Shown one piece after another: positions 34,184-42,883 of a stretch of 64,000 bases of DNA. Both the position numbers and the translations under genes were made by a program. The notes below the pieces were generated by a model. That model did not search any database, was not told the origin of the DNA, and saw only the letters and a program-made list of their open reading frames with translations. This DNA is from Vicinamibacteraceae bacterium (GTDB taxonomy: Bacteria; Planctomycetota; Phycisphaerae; Phycisphaerales; UBA5793). The stretch is from assembly GCA_011525805.1 (NCBI GenBank), contig WYBR01000013.1, forward strand, positions 128,768 to 192,767. Direction: 5' to 3'. Numbering within the stretch: position 1 is the first letter of the stretch; each line of letters begins with the position of its first letter.

Positions 34184-34337
34184 GCGGGCAAGGGTGATCG
34201 CAGGGTGCCACTGCACGCTCGCGGCTCTGAGCGAGAGTGCAGTGCGGCGGGCAAGGGTGATCGCAGGGTGCCACTGCACGCTCGCGGCTCTGAGCGAGAG
34301 TGCAGTGCGGCGGGCAAGGGTGATCGTCGGGTGCCAC
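34184..34337. repeat. 63-bp tandem repeat with internal hairpin, about 2.5 copies
   Basis: Units begin at 34184, 34247 and 34310; the first two appear identical over 63 bases, and the third diverges after about 28. Each full unit contains CACTGCACGCTCGC (34209-34222 in unit 1) facing GCGAGAGTGCAGTG (34231-34244), a 14-bp stem with one mismatch. There are no spacers, so it is not CRISPR. Identical copies point to recent duplication. Confidence 0.85.
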
Positions 34338-34510
34338 AAATCAGCCCGCTTCGGGCGATCAGTGCCGCAGTGGCAAGGGCCCTCGCTCTCTCTTGCACGC
34401 TCGTGTCGATCTCCGCCCGGAGCGGCGGCGATCGATGCCACCCCGCCGTCACATGGGTGCCACTGCCTGACCGCCATGCTTCGCCCAGCGCGGCGAAGCG
34501 CGACGGCGAT

Positions 34511-35797
34511 CTACTCCGCTGGTTCGTCGGTGAGGCGCATGGCGCGGCGGAGGGGGCGCAGGCCGTCGCCCGTGGCGAGCCAGGCGAGTCGGAGTTGCTC
34601 GCCGCGGGCGCCGAGCCAGGGCGCACGGCCGGCGGCGCGGTCAGTGCGGAGGAGCGCCGCCTCCACGTCGGCCATGGTCACCTCGCCGCGCCCGATGGCC
34701 CCGGCGTGGAGGCGCGCGAGCCAGCCCGTCGCGGCCCACATGAGCCAGAGCGCCTCGAGGCCCGTGACGATCGGAAGGCCGTAGTACCCCGGCCCCCAGG
34801 CGCGCCCGTTGATGATGCGCGAGCGCAGGTAGCGCATGGTGAGGGCGTCGATCTCCCGGACCTGCCGCTGGTCGCGCGCGGGCGCGACGCGATCGACCAT
34901 TTCAAAGCGAAGTGTCTCCGGCCAGCCGGCCGCGATGGGTCCGACATCGCCGACGCCCCTTCCGAAGCGGCGGTGCGCGAGGAACTGCCGCAGCGCCCGG
35001 CCGCGCCGGCCGCTGCGCCCGACGTCGCCAATCTTCACGTCCTCAATGTGGGCGAAGACGGCCTGGCGAAGCATCTTCATCTGCCGCGCCGAGGGCGGCG
35101 GAGGCGAGGCGCCGTCAATCTCCTCCTCGAACGAATCGACGAGCAGATCGAGCAGGTCCTTGAGTCGCTCGTTTCTCACGGCGTCGAGTTTCGCCTTTCG
35201 CAGCATCGCGGTCAGCCAGACGCAGCCGTCGAGGCGCTGCTCCATCGGCAAATCAACTCGGCCGATGAGGCGCTCGAAGGCGCCGATGATGTCGCGTTCT
35301 TCGCGGCTCGACGCCTCGAGGCGGCCGGTCAGCAGAATGCGGCGCTTCGCCTCGGCGAGTTCCGGCAGCGAGCGCAGGAGGCGGCGCAGGTCGTCCAGGT
35401 GCGAATTCAGCTCGGCGCCGCGGTTGTGGATCATCGATGGGCAGGCGTAACTAAGCCCCACCTGCACGCCGTTCGCGCCGGGCATGGGCACGAAGGGGAA
35501 CAGCTGGCAGGCGAGGGGCTTGGCGGCGAGGCCGAACTCGGCGTGGATGCGGCAGCGTCCGTCGGCTTCGAGGAAGATGCACGAGCCGTCGGCCTTCTGA
35601 CGCAGCCAGACGCGGCCGCGGAACTCGACGGTCGGCGAGTGTCCGAGGCGTTCGGCCCAGCGCTGCTCCTCCAGGCGCGCGAGGTCATCGGGGCGCAACT
35701 CGACGGTGAAGTCGCGGCAGCACCCGGCGCAGCCGTGGCACGAGTAGCGCTGCTCCGTCGTGCGCGGCATCAGGATGGGAAGCGCTCGTGAGGTCAT
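34511..35797 (-). CDS. YkgJ-family cysteine-cluster protein
   Basis: 428 aa from ATG 35797. Near the N-terminus YSCHGCAGCCRDFTVEL, then GSCIFLEADGRCRIHAEFG and KPLACQLFPF give the spaced Cys pattern (CxxCxxCC...C...C...C) of the YkgJ/FliB-like zinc or Fe-S binding group. SYACPSMIH adds another. The C-terminal ~250 residues are helical with no clear motif (FLAHRRFGRGVGDVG; ALTMRYLRSRIINGRAWGPG). FliB members N-methylate flagellin lysines, but most of this family is uncharacterised. No signal peptide. Convergent with the phosphodiesterase across the repeat region. Confidence 0.78.
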   Translation of the reverse strand: MTSRALPILMPRTTEQRYSCHGCAGCCRDFTVELRPDDLARLEEQRWAERLGHSPTVEFRGRVWLRQKADGSCIFLEADGRCRIHAEFGLAAKPLACQLFPFVPMPGANGVQVGLSYACPSMIHNRGAELNSHLDDLRRLLRSLPELAEAKRRILLTGRLEASSREERDIIGAFERLIGRVDLPMEQRLDGCVWLTAMLRKAKLDAVRNERLKDLLDLLVDSFEEEIDGASPPPPSARQMKMLRQAVFAHIEDVKIGDVGRSGRRGRALRQFLAHRRFGRGVGDVGPIAAGWPETLRFEMVDRVAPARDQRQVREIDALTMRYLRSRIINGRAWGPGYYGLPIVTGLEALWLMWAATGWLARLHAGAIGRGEVTMADVEAALLRTDRAAGRAPWLGARGEQLRLAWLATGDGLRPLRRAMRLTDEPAE

Positions 35798-35836
35798 TCA
35801 TCCGACCGCCGCGCTCGCGCGGCCGGCCAAATAAGT

Positions 35837-35863
35837 CGCCCCCGAGTATACCTCTCGGGGGCG
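35837..35863 (-). terminator. Hairpin terminator after the 35895-36929 lipoprotein gene
   Basis: CGCCCCCGAG (35837-35846) pairs perfectly with CTCGGGGGCG (35854-35863) around a 7-nt loop. On the minus strand it is followed by ACTTATTTGG, a modest T-rich tail, about 30 bases past the lipoprotein stop. Confidence 0.7.
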
Positions 35864-35894
35864 CGATTGAGTCGGCAGGCGAGGGGCACGGTGA

Positions 35895-36929
35895 TCACTC
35901 GTCGAGGCGGCGGACCATCGTCTGCACGCGCTGGTGCTGGTTCGTCCGCACGGGCTTGTCCCCCTCGAAGATGGGCTCCTGGACGAGGAGCCAGTTGAAC
36001 TCGATCTCGCCGACGCGCTCGATGAGTTCGTTCTGCTTCGGGTCCCAGATGTACTGCCAGTTGCCCTTGATCATGTCGAACTTGGTTTCGAGGACCTTGA
36101 GCATGTCGTCGGAGGGCTCATCCGGGGGCTGGAACTCGAGTTCCATCATCATCTTCATGCCGAGCACGACGCGGTCCTCGGTGCGCTGGATTTTCTGATA
36201 GTCGCTCGTGAAGGTCCAGGTTCCCATGCCGGGGACGGGCGTCTTCTGCACGTCGGTCCAGGGCTGGTTGATGTCGCGCGTGTAGGTTTCGTTGGCGACG
36301 CGCCAGGTGCTGGCGAAGAGTTCGGCCAGGCCTTGGGGCTTGTACTCGCCGGCGCGTCCCTGGACGGGCGTAAGTTCATCCATCATCGCCGCCGCCTCCT
36401 CGGCGCCCTTGACGGACTCGGGATCGACGTTGCCTTGCGCGTCGGCCTTGAAGGTGATCGTCGAGGAGACGAGTTTGCGCCAGGCCTCGGTGACTTTCGG
36501 ATCGGTCTCGGGGTCAGGCGTCTCCTGGGTCGAGTCGAAGAGATACTTGGCGCCGAAGAGGGACTGGCCCTCGGTGTAGAAGCGGTCGTACGTCATCGTG
36601 AATTCGGCCGAGCCGTCTTCATGCACGGCGGTGACCGTGAAGCGCATGACGTACTCGGTGTCGGAGCGGTCGATCATCTGCTGGCCGGCGGCGTCCTGGA
36701 CGCTCATGTTGTCGGCGCGGAAGAGGTACTTGACGACGCGGTCCGGCTGGAACTTCGGGCCGAAGTAGACCTCATCCACCTCCGGCGCGGCAACCGCGGC
36801 AGGCCGGGGCGACGGATCCTGAACGACCGGTTGGGGGGCCGCCCCGCAACCCACCAGAAGACTGGCCAAGGCGAGGAAGCGCGCGCGGCGCATCGTCTTC
36901 GACGGTGCTTCCATCAACTGAACGAACAT
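35895..36929 (-). CDS. Lipoprotein of unknown function
   Basis: 344 aa from ATG 36929, which follows CAGGAGAATCC. A lipobox LVGC puts the lipid-bearing Cys at residue 28, after a basic MRRARF; an internal ATG at residue 13 would give a more usual signal length. The mature region is beta-rich: VVKYLFRADNMSVQDAAGQQ, YVMRFTVTAVHEDGSAEFTM, WTFTSDYQKIQRTEDRV, KFDMIKGNWQYIWDPKQN. The repeated strand pattern suggests a lipocalin- or LolA-like barrel, or a DUF6263-like protein, but I cannot name a family. It is downstream of atpD on the same strand and has its own terminator. Confidence 0.75.
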   Translation of the reverse strand: MFVQLMEAPSKTMRRARFLALASLLVGCGAAPQPVVQDPSPRPAAVAAPEVDEVYFGPKFQPDRVVKYLFRADNMSVQDAAGQQMIDRSDTEYVMRFTVTAVHEDGSAEFTMTYDRFYTEGQSLFGAKYLFDSTQETPDPETDPKVTEAWRKLVSSTITFKADAQGNVDPESVKGAEEAAAMMDELTPVQGRAGEYKPQGLAELFASTWRVANETYTRDINQPWTDVQKTPVPGMGTWTFTSDYQKIQRTEDRVVLGMKMMMELEFQPPDEPSDDMLKVLETKFDMIKGNWQYIWDPKQNELIERVGEIEFNWLLVQEPIFEGDKPVRTNQHQRVQTMVRRLDE

Positions 36930-37181
36930 CGGATTCTCCTGCTTGCTCAGGTTCTGTGCCTGATCGGTGCGAACGCCGCGGGGCGTCCGAGAACCAATCT
37001 CGATTACGTGAGGCCAATGATAGCGCGACGGGTCTTGCATGCCCGGCGCACAAACACGGCCGGCGACCGCCGGGCGCGAATCTCCCTCAAGAGACAGGAC
37101 GCCGCCGGCGCGTATTCCCGTCGCGCTTTGCGCCCCGGCTCGCTCGGCGCGGCTTCGCCCCGCGAGGCCGCCCCCCGCGGC

Positions 37182-38899
<1,718 letters not shown>

Positions 38900-39331
38900 A
38901 TGCGACTTCATCACCTGACCGCAATCGCACTCGCCCTGGCTTCGTGGGGACCGGCGGGGATCGCGATGGCGGGGATCGACTTTCAGGGCGATGAGGGTCC
39001 GTCCTCGCTCGTTCTGAGCCTCGCTGGCGACTGCCCCGGCACGATCACGCTGGAGTGGCGGGGCGCGAAGCCGAACCAGCGCCTCGCGCTCCTTCACGCC
39101 GCCAGCCGGGGAGACGCGGCGATTCCCGGCGGTCAGCCCTGCGCCGGCACGCGGCTGGGCCTTGCCACGGATCAACTGAAGGTGATCACGACGCTCAGCG
39201 CTGGACGCGAGGGCCGCGGTCGCGCGCAAGGCACTGTCGCCGCCGAATCCTGCGGCACGCCTTTGCAACTGCTCGCCGTCTCCGCCCCGACCTGCGCGAC
39301 GAGCAACGTGGCGACGATTCCCGGTGAATGA
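38900..39331 (+). CDS. Small exported protein made of the shared C-terminal module
   Basis: 143 aa from ATG 38900 (GAGG upstream; the longer frame lacks a signal). After a signal peptide (MRLHHLTAIALALASWGPAG) nearly all of the mature chain matches the C-terminal module of the 1242-2165 protein: SLAGDCPGTITLEW, IPGGQPCAGTRLGLA, ESCGTPLQLLAVSAP, TCATSNVATIPGE. All four module Cys are kept. A free-standing copy shows the module can fold by itself. Function unknown; secreted or surface. Confidence 0.75.
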   Translation: MRLHHLTAIALALASWGPAGIAMAGIDFQGDEGPSSLVLSLAGDCPGTITLEWRGAKPNQRLALLHAASRGDAAIPGGQPCAGTRLGLATDQLKVITTLSAGREGRGRAQGTVAAESCGTPLQLLAVSAPTCATSNVATIPGE

Positions 39332-39411
39332 GTCGCGGAAGGAGCGGCTCCAGGCTCGCGCCCTCGAAAAGAGGGCGGGGCCTGTTCCAGCCCGGCGCTT
39401 GGATCCGTGCC

Positions 39412-41226
39412 CTACTCCGCCGGTTCGGGCACGACGAACTTGATCTGGTTGCGCTCCAGGCCGATGCCCATCGAGTTGTAAAGGTTGGCCACGGCGATCT
39501 GGTAGTTGACCATGGCGCGGATTTCCTCGAGTTCCGCCTGCGCCAGCGACTCCTGCCGCTGGAACTTGAGATTGAGGAACTCCGGCGTCGTCGAGGCCGT
39601 CAGCGCTTCCTCGACTTCGATCGTCCGCAGATTCTCCGCGGCCGCGAGGCGGGCGTCGCGCGTCGGCACGAGCAGCTCGAAGTTCAGCCTCATCGAGCGC
39701 AGCGCCGACTTCACGTCGAGGATGACGTTGTCCACGGCCTGGCGGTACCCGACGACCGACTGCACTCGGCTGAGCCGCGCGACGCGGAAGTTCGCCTGCG
39801 CCTCGCGGTTGCCGATCGGGTGCTCGAATCGCAACTGGAGGATGTAGTCGATGAAGTCCTGCTCGCCGAGGCGGTTGTACGAATCCTCGAAGGAGTTGTC
39901 CAGACCGTTCCAGCGCACCGTGGCTGAAAGGTCCAGCGCAGGCAGGCGCAAGTTGTCGGCGAGCATCTGGCGGATGGAGGCGTCGTCGATGGCGAGCAGC
40001 GCCTGCCGCAGTTCCGGCCGGTTCTGAAGAGTCGTGGCGATGATGTCGGCGTAGTTGAACGTGATGCCGTCGGCGATGGCGACGTCGGTCGGCTCCATGA
40101 CGATCTCGGTCCCCACGCTCAGCCCCGGCGCGTTCATCAACTGCTTGAGTTCATCCGAAGCGCGGAGCACCTCGTCCCGCGCCCGCATGACGTCGACGCG
40201 CCGCGTCTGCACGCGGGCCACGGCGTCGGAGACCTGCGAGGGCGTGGCGTCGTAGTCGCCGCGGGCCTTGAGTTTGTCCTCCGTCTGCACGCCGCGCGTG
40301 AGCAGTCGCTCTCGCACGTGAAGGGCCTGCCGCGCCGCGACGAGGTTCCAGTACGCCCCTTCGGTGCGCGCCACCGTCTCGAGGAGCGTGCGCCGGTACG
40401 TCTCCACCTCTCGCCGGTGCGCGTTGCGGCTCAGGCGGATCTCCGAGAGGTTCGACTCCGAACCGAATCCGCGCAGCAGCGGCTGCTCGAGGATCAGTTC
40501 GACGGAAGAGGTGTACGCGGGCTCGGGGGTCTGCTCGCGCTCGGGCGAAGAATCGAAGGCGCGGGTGACGGCGGATTGGAGGGTCAGCCGGCCGCCTCCG
40601 ATGAGATTCTGCCGCAGACCGCTGCTGAGCGTGCGCTCGTCGCGCTGGACGATGCCGCTGCCGAGGGGGTTGCCGCGGACGAGTGGAACGATGGAGGGCT
40701 GGTCGATCTTGCCCCAGGAAAGGTTCGAGAAGAAGACGGCGTCAAATCGGGCCTCCGCCCGGGTGATCTCCGCCTCGCGCATGGCGGGTGTGATGGCGCC
40801 GAACTGCACCGAGAGGTTGTTCTGAACCGCCGAGAGGATCGCTTCGCGCAGGCTCACCTGGACAGTCCTGGTCGCTTCGCCGGTGAGGTCTTCACCGAAC
40901 TCGATCGCGGGGCTGGCGGCATTTGCGGCCGGGCCGGCCATGCGGTTCAGTTCGTCCATGCGATTGGCGGGGATGAAGGAGCCTTCGAGGCGGCTGGGCT
41001 CGGCCCTCAGGGGCACGTCGGCCGGACGCGGCGACATCACCTGCTTCTCGACGGCGGCGTTGAGGGCGCGGCGGAGTTCCTGCTCGGAGTTCGTCTTGCG
41101 CAGCGGGCCCTCGCAGCCGGGAAGCGATCCTCCCAGGACCGCGATTCCCAGAAACAGGCCCAGCGGCCGCGCGAGGCGACGGGTCGACCGGGACGGCGCG
41201 GGACGTTCAGACTGGCGTGGCGTCAT
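39412..41226 (-). CDS. TolC-family outer-membrane efflux lipoprotein
   Basis: 604 aa with a lipobox LPGC (Cys at residue 38). The outer-membrane efflux repeats are recognisable: SLREAILSAVQNNLSVQFG and its surroundings, ARFDAVFFSNLSWGK, VELILEQPLLRGFG, ARTEGAYWNLVAARQALHVRE, and in the second half NRPELRQALLAI, LPALDLSATVRWNG and VARLSRVQSVVGYRQAVDNV. TolC proteins form trimeric outer-membrane and periplasmic tunnels for export. Long N-terminal part (about 110 residues) before the first repeat is unusual. No inner-membrane pump or adaptor gene is adjacent, so the partner system is not identified. It might serve a type I or tripartite exporter elsewhere. Confidence 0.85.
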   Translation of the reverse strand: MTPRQSERPAPSRSTRRLARPLGLFLGIAVLGGSLPGCEGPLRKTNSEQELRRALNAAVEKQVMSPRPADVPLRAEPSRLEGSFIPANRMDELNRMAGPAANAASPAIEFGEDLTGEATRTVQVSLREAILSAVQNNLSVQFGAITPAMREAEITRAEARFDAVFFSNLSWGKIDQPSIVPLVRGNPLGSGIVQRDERTLSSGLRQNLIGGGRLTLQSAVTRAFDSSPEREQTPEPAYTSSVELILEQPLLRGFGSESNLSEIRLSRNAHRREVETYRRTLLETVARTEGAYWNLVAARQALHVRERLLTRGVQTEDKLKARGDYDATPSQVSDAVARVQTRRVDVMRARDEVLRASDELKQLMNAPGLSVGTEIVMEPTDVAIADGITFNYADIIATTLQNRPELRQALLAIDDASIRQMLADNLRLPALDLSATVRWNGLDNSFEDSYNRLGEQDFIDYILQLRFEHPIGNREAQANFRVARLSRVQSVVGYRQAVDNVILDVKSALRSMRLNFELLVPTRDARLAAAENLRTIEVEEALTASTTPEFLNLKFQRQESLAQAELEEIRAMVNYQIAVANLYNSMGIGLERNQIKFVVPEPAE

Positions 41227-41397
41227 GGATCATCCTGTCCGGATTCAGGCGGGTGTCAAGTCGGCCGAGGCGAATCGGCGGAGCATCACCCGGCGTGCGG
41301 GCCGATGCCCGGACTCCCGCCGCGGGCGCGTGAGGCCGGCGATCATCGCGCTACGATGTCCATGATGAATCACACCCCGTACCAGGGAGGCCTCATC

Positions 41398-42783
41398 ATG
41401 GGTCGATGGCGTACTGTAGGGCGGATGGGTCGATTGGTCGTGGTCCTGATCGCTGTCGCCGGCGCGCTGGGAGCAGCCCAAGCGACGCGCGGACAGGATC
41501 CGGGGCGGACTGAACCATGGCATGCCGTGGTCGAGGCGGAGCGAGTCAACATCCACAGCGGACGGGCCGAGCAGTTCGAGCGGATCGGCACGCTGTCGCG
41601 CGGCGACCTGGTGCTCGTCAAGAGCGTCAATACATTCGGCTGGGCGGCGATCGCGCCTCCGCCGCGCCTGCACGGCTTCGTGGCGCGGCAGGACGTCGCT
41701 GACGGCGCGCAGGCCGGAACCGTCCGCGCCATCGGCCGGGCGCCGGTTCTCTATCCGATCAGCGAAGATCCGGCCCAGTGCTTCCGAAAGTATCGCGTGG
41801 CGGCGGACACGGTGCTCAAGGTGCTCGCCGAAGTGCCGACGCCCGACAAGGGCGTCTTCCTGAAGGTTGAACTCCCCGAGCAGGTCGATGTGTACGTGCT
41901 CGCCCAGTTCATCCGCAAAGCGACGGATGAGGAGGTCGCCGCGTGGAAGAAGAAGATCGCGGACGCGGCGAAGGAAGCAGCCGCGGAGGCTCCCAAGGCA
42001 ACGCCGCTGATTCCGATTGAAGCGCCGCCGCAGGAGCCGCAGGTGCAGCCGTCCACGCCGCCGGCCGAGTCGCCCGCAGCGCCCGCCGAAGAACCGGCGC
42101 CGGCAGAAACGGAGCCGGCGGCCGAACCTCCGGCCGAAGCCTCGCCGGCCGAACAGCCTCCGCAGGAGGCCGCGCCCGCCGACGGGCAACCGGTCGACGG
42201 GGAAACTCAGCCAGCCGAAGCGCCGGCGCCGCAGCCGGAGCCGCCCGTCGAGATCACGCTCAAGGGACTGGAGCAGTTGTACGGCGAACTGATCCGCGTG
42301 CCGATCGCCGAGGCGGAGATCGAGCCGCTTCTTCGCTCCTACGAGTCGCTGGCGGCGACCACGGCCAAGGAGAGCGAGCGGCGCGTGGCGGAGATTCGCA
42401 TCGCGCTGCTGAAGGTGCGGATGGATCACCAGGCGGCGATGCGCAAACTCGCCGATGCCGCGCGGGCCGCCGCCGAGCCGAGCGCCCCGCGGCGCGCGGA
42501 GGTCTGGCGGGATGAGCAGGGCCGGCCGGTCTTCACCGCGCAGGGGCTGCTCATCGCCTCCAACGTCTTCGACGGCCGGCGCCTGCCGCTGCTCTACCGC
42601 GTGCAGGACCGGATCACCGGCCGCACCGTCGCCTACCTCCGCGCCGAGGGCGAGCAGCGCCTCGAACTCGAGCGCCGTCTGAACCTCAACGTCGGCGTCC
42701 TCGGCGAGAAAGTCCACGATCCGGGACTGCGACTCGACGTGATCGAGGTCGAGCGCATCATCGACCTCGATGCGGGGGAATAG
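41398..42783 (+). CDS. Exported protein with SH3-like domain and Pro/Glu-rich linker
   Basis: 461 aa from ATG 41398, six bases after GGGAGG. A signal sequence (RLVVVLIAVAGALGAAQA) leads to an SH3b-like domain (WHAVVEAERVNIHSGRAEQF, IGTLSRGDLVLVKSVNTFGW), typical of envelope proteins that bind peptidoglycan peptides. Residues ~195-300 are a Pro/Ala/Glu linker (periodic PAEEPAPAETEPAAE). A helical part (AEIEPLLRSYESLAATTAKE) and a C-terminal beta domain (VFTAQGLLIASNVFDGRRLP, VAYLRAEGEQ) follow. Likely periplasmic; cell-wall association is inferred. Convergent with the 42884-45607 gene. Confidence 0.75.
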   Translation: MGRWRTVGRMGRLVVVLIAVAGALGAAQATRGQDPGRTEPWHAVVEAERVNIHSGRAEQFERIGTLSRGDLVLVKSVNTFGWAAIAPPPRLHGFVARQDVADGAQAGTVRAIGRAPVLYPISEDPAQCFRKYRVAADTVLKVLAEVPTPDKGVFLKVELPEQVDVYVLAQFIRKATDEEVAAWKKKIADAAKEAAAEAPKATPLIPIEAPPQEPQVQPSTPPAESPAAPAEEPAPAETEPAAEPPAEASPAEQPPQEAAPADGQPVDGETQPAEAPAPQPEPPVEITLKGLEQLYGELIRVPIAEAEIEPLLRSYESLAATTAKESERRVAEIRIALLKVRMDHQAAMRKLADAARAAAEPSAPRRAEVWRDEQGRPVFTAQGLLIASNVFDGRRLPLLYRVQDRITGRTVAYLRAEGEQRLELERRLNLNVGVLGEKVHDPGLRLDVIEVERIIDLDAGE

Positions 42784-42797
42784 ACGCTGCCCGCCCG

Positions 42798-42833
42798 GCC
42801 ATGCATTGACGCCAGAGCGGGTCAATGCATGGC
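42798..42833. repeat. Perfect hairpin between convergent genes
   Basis: GCCATGCATTGAC (42798-42810) and GTCAATGCATGGC (42821-42833) pair over 13 bp with a 10-nt loop. It is related to the hairpin at 34149-34179. It lies between two convergent stops, so it may end both transcripts, but has no U tract. Confidence 0.75.
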
Positions 42834-42883
42834 AACATCGCCGAACTTCGGCCGCCACACGCCACGCCGTTCGCAGGGGTCTT

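Larger units (their letters stand above)
34108..34510. other. 403-base repeat-filled intergenic region
   Basis: No gene. The region holds a CATGCATCGAC hairpin (34149-34179), two and a half copies of a 63-bp tandem repeat (34184-34337), and several isolated copies of the core GGTGCCAC or its complement up to 34465. Short frames across it translate the repeat period over and over and have no ribosome sites. Confidence 0.75.

Noticed and set aside
34184-34337. Possible CRISPR array
   Set aside because: The 63-bp units follow each other without spacers and contain a large hairpin; there are no cas genes in the window.
34104-34337. Short minus-strand frame translating the tandem repeat
   Set aside because: The peptide is the same 21-residue period repeated, follows repeat boundaries, and has no ribosome site.
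39412-41226. TolC-like protein as the missing secretin of the pseudopilin operon
   Set aside because: The sequence has outer-membrane efflux repeats, not secretin N-domains and beta-barrel; it is 20 kb away.
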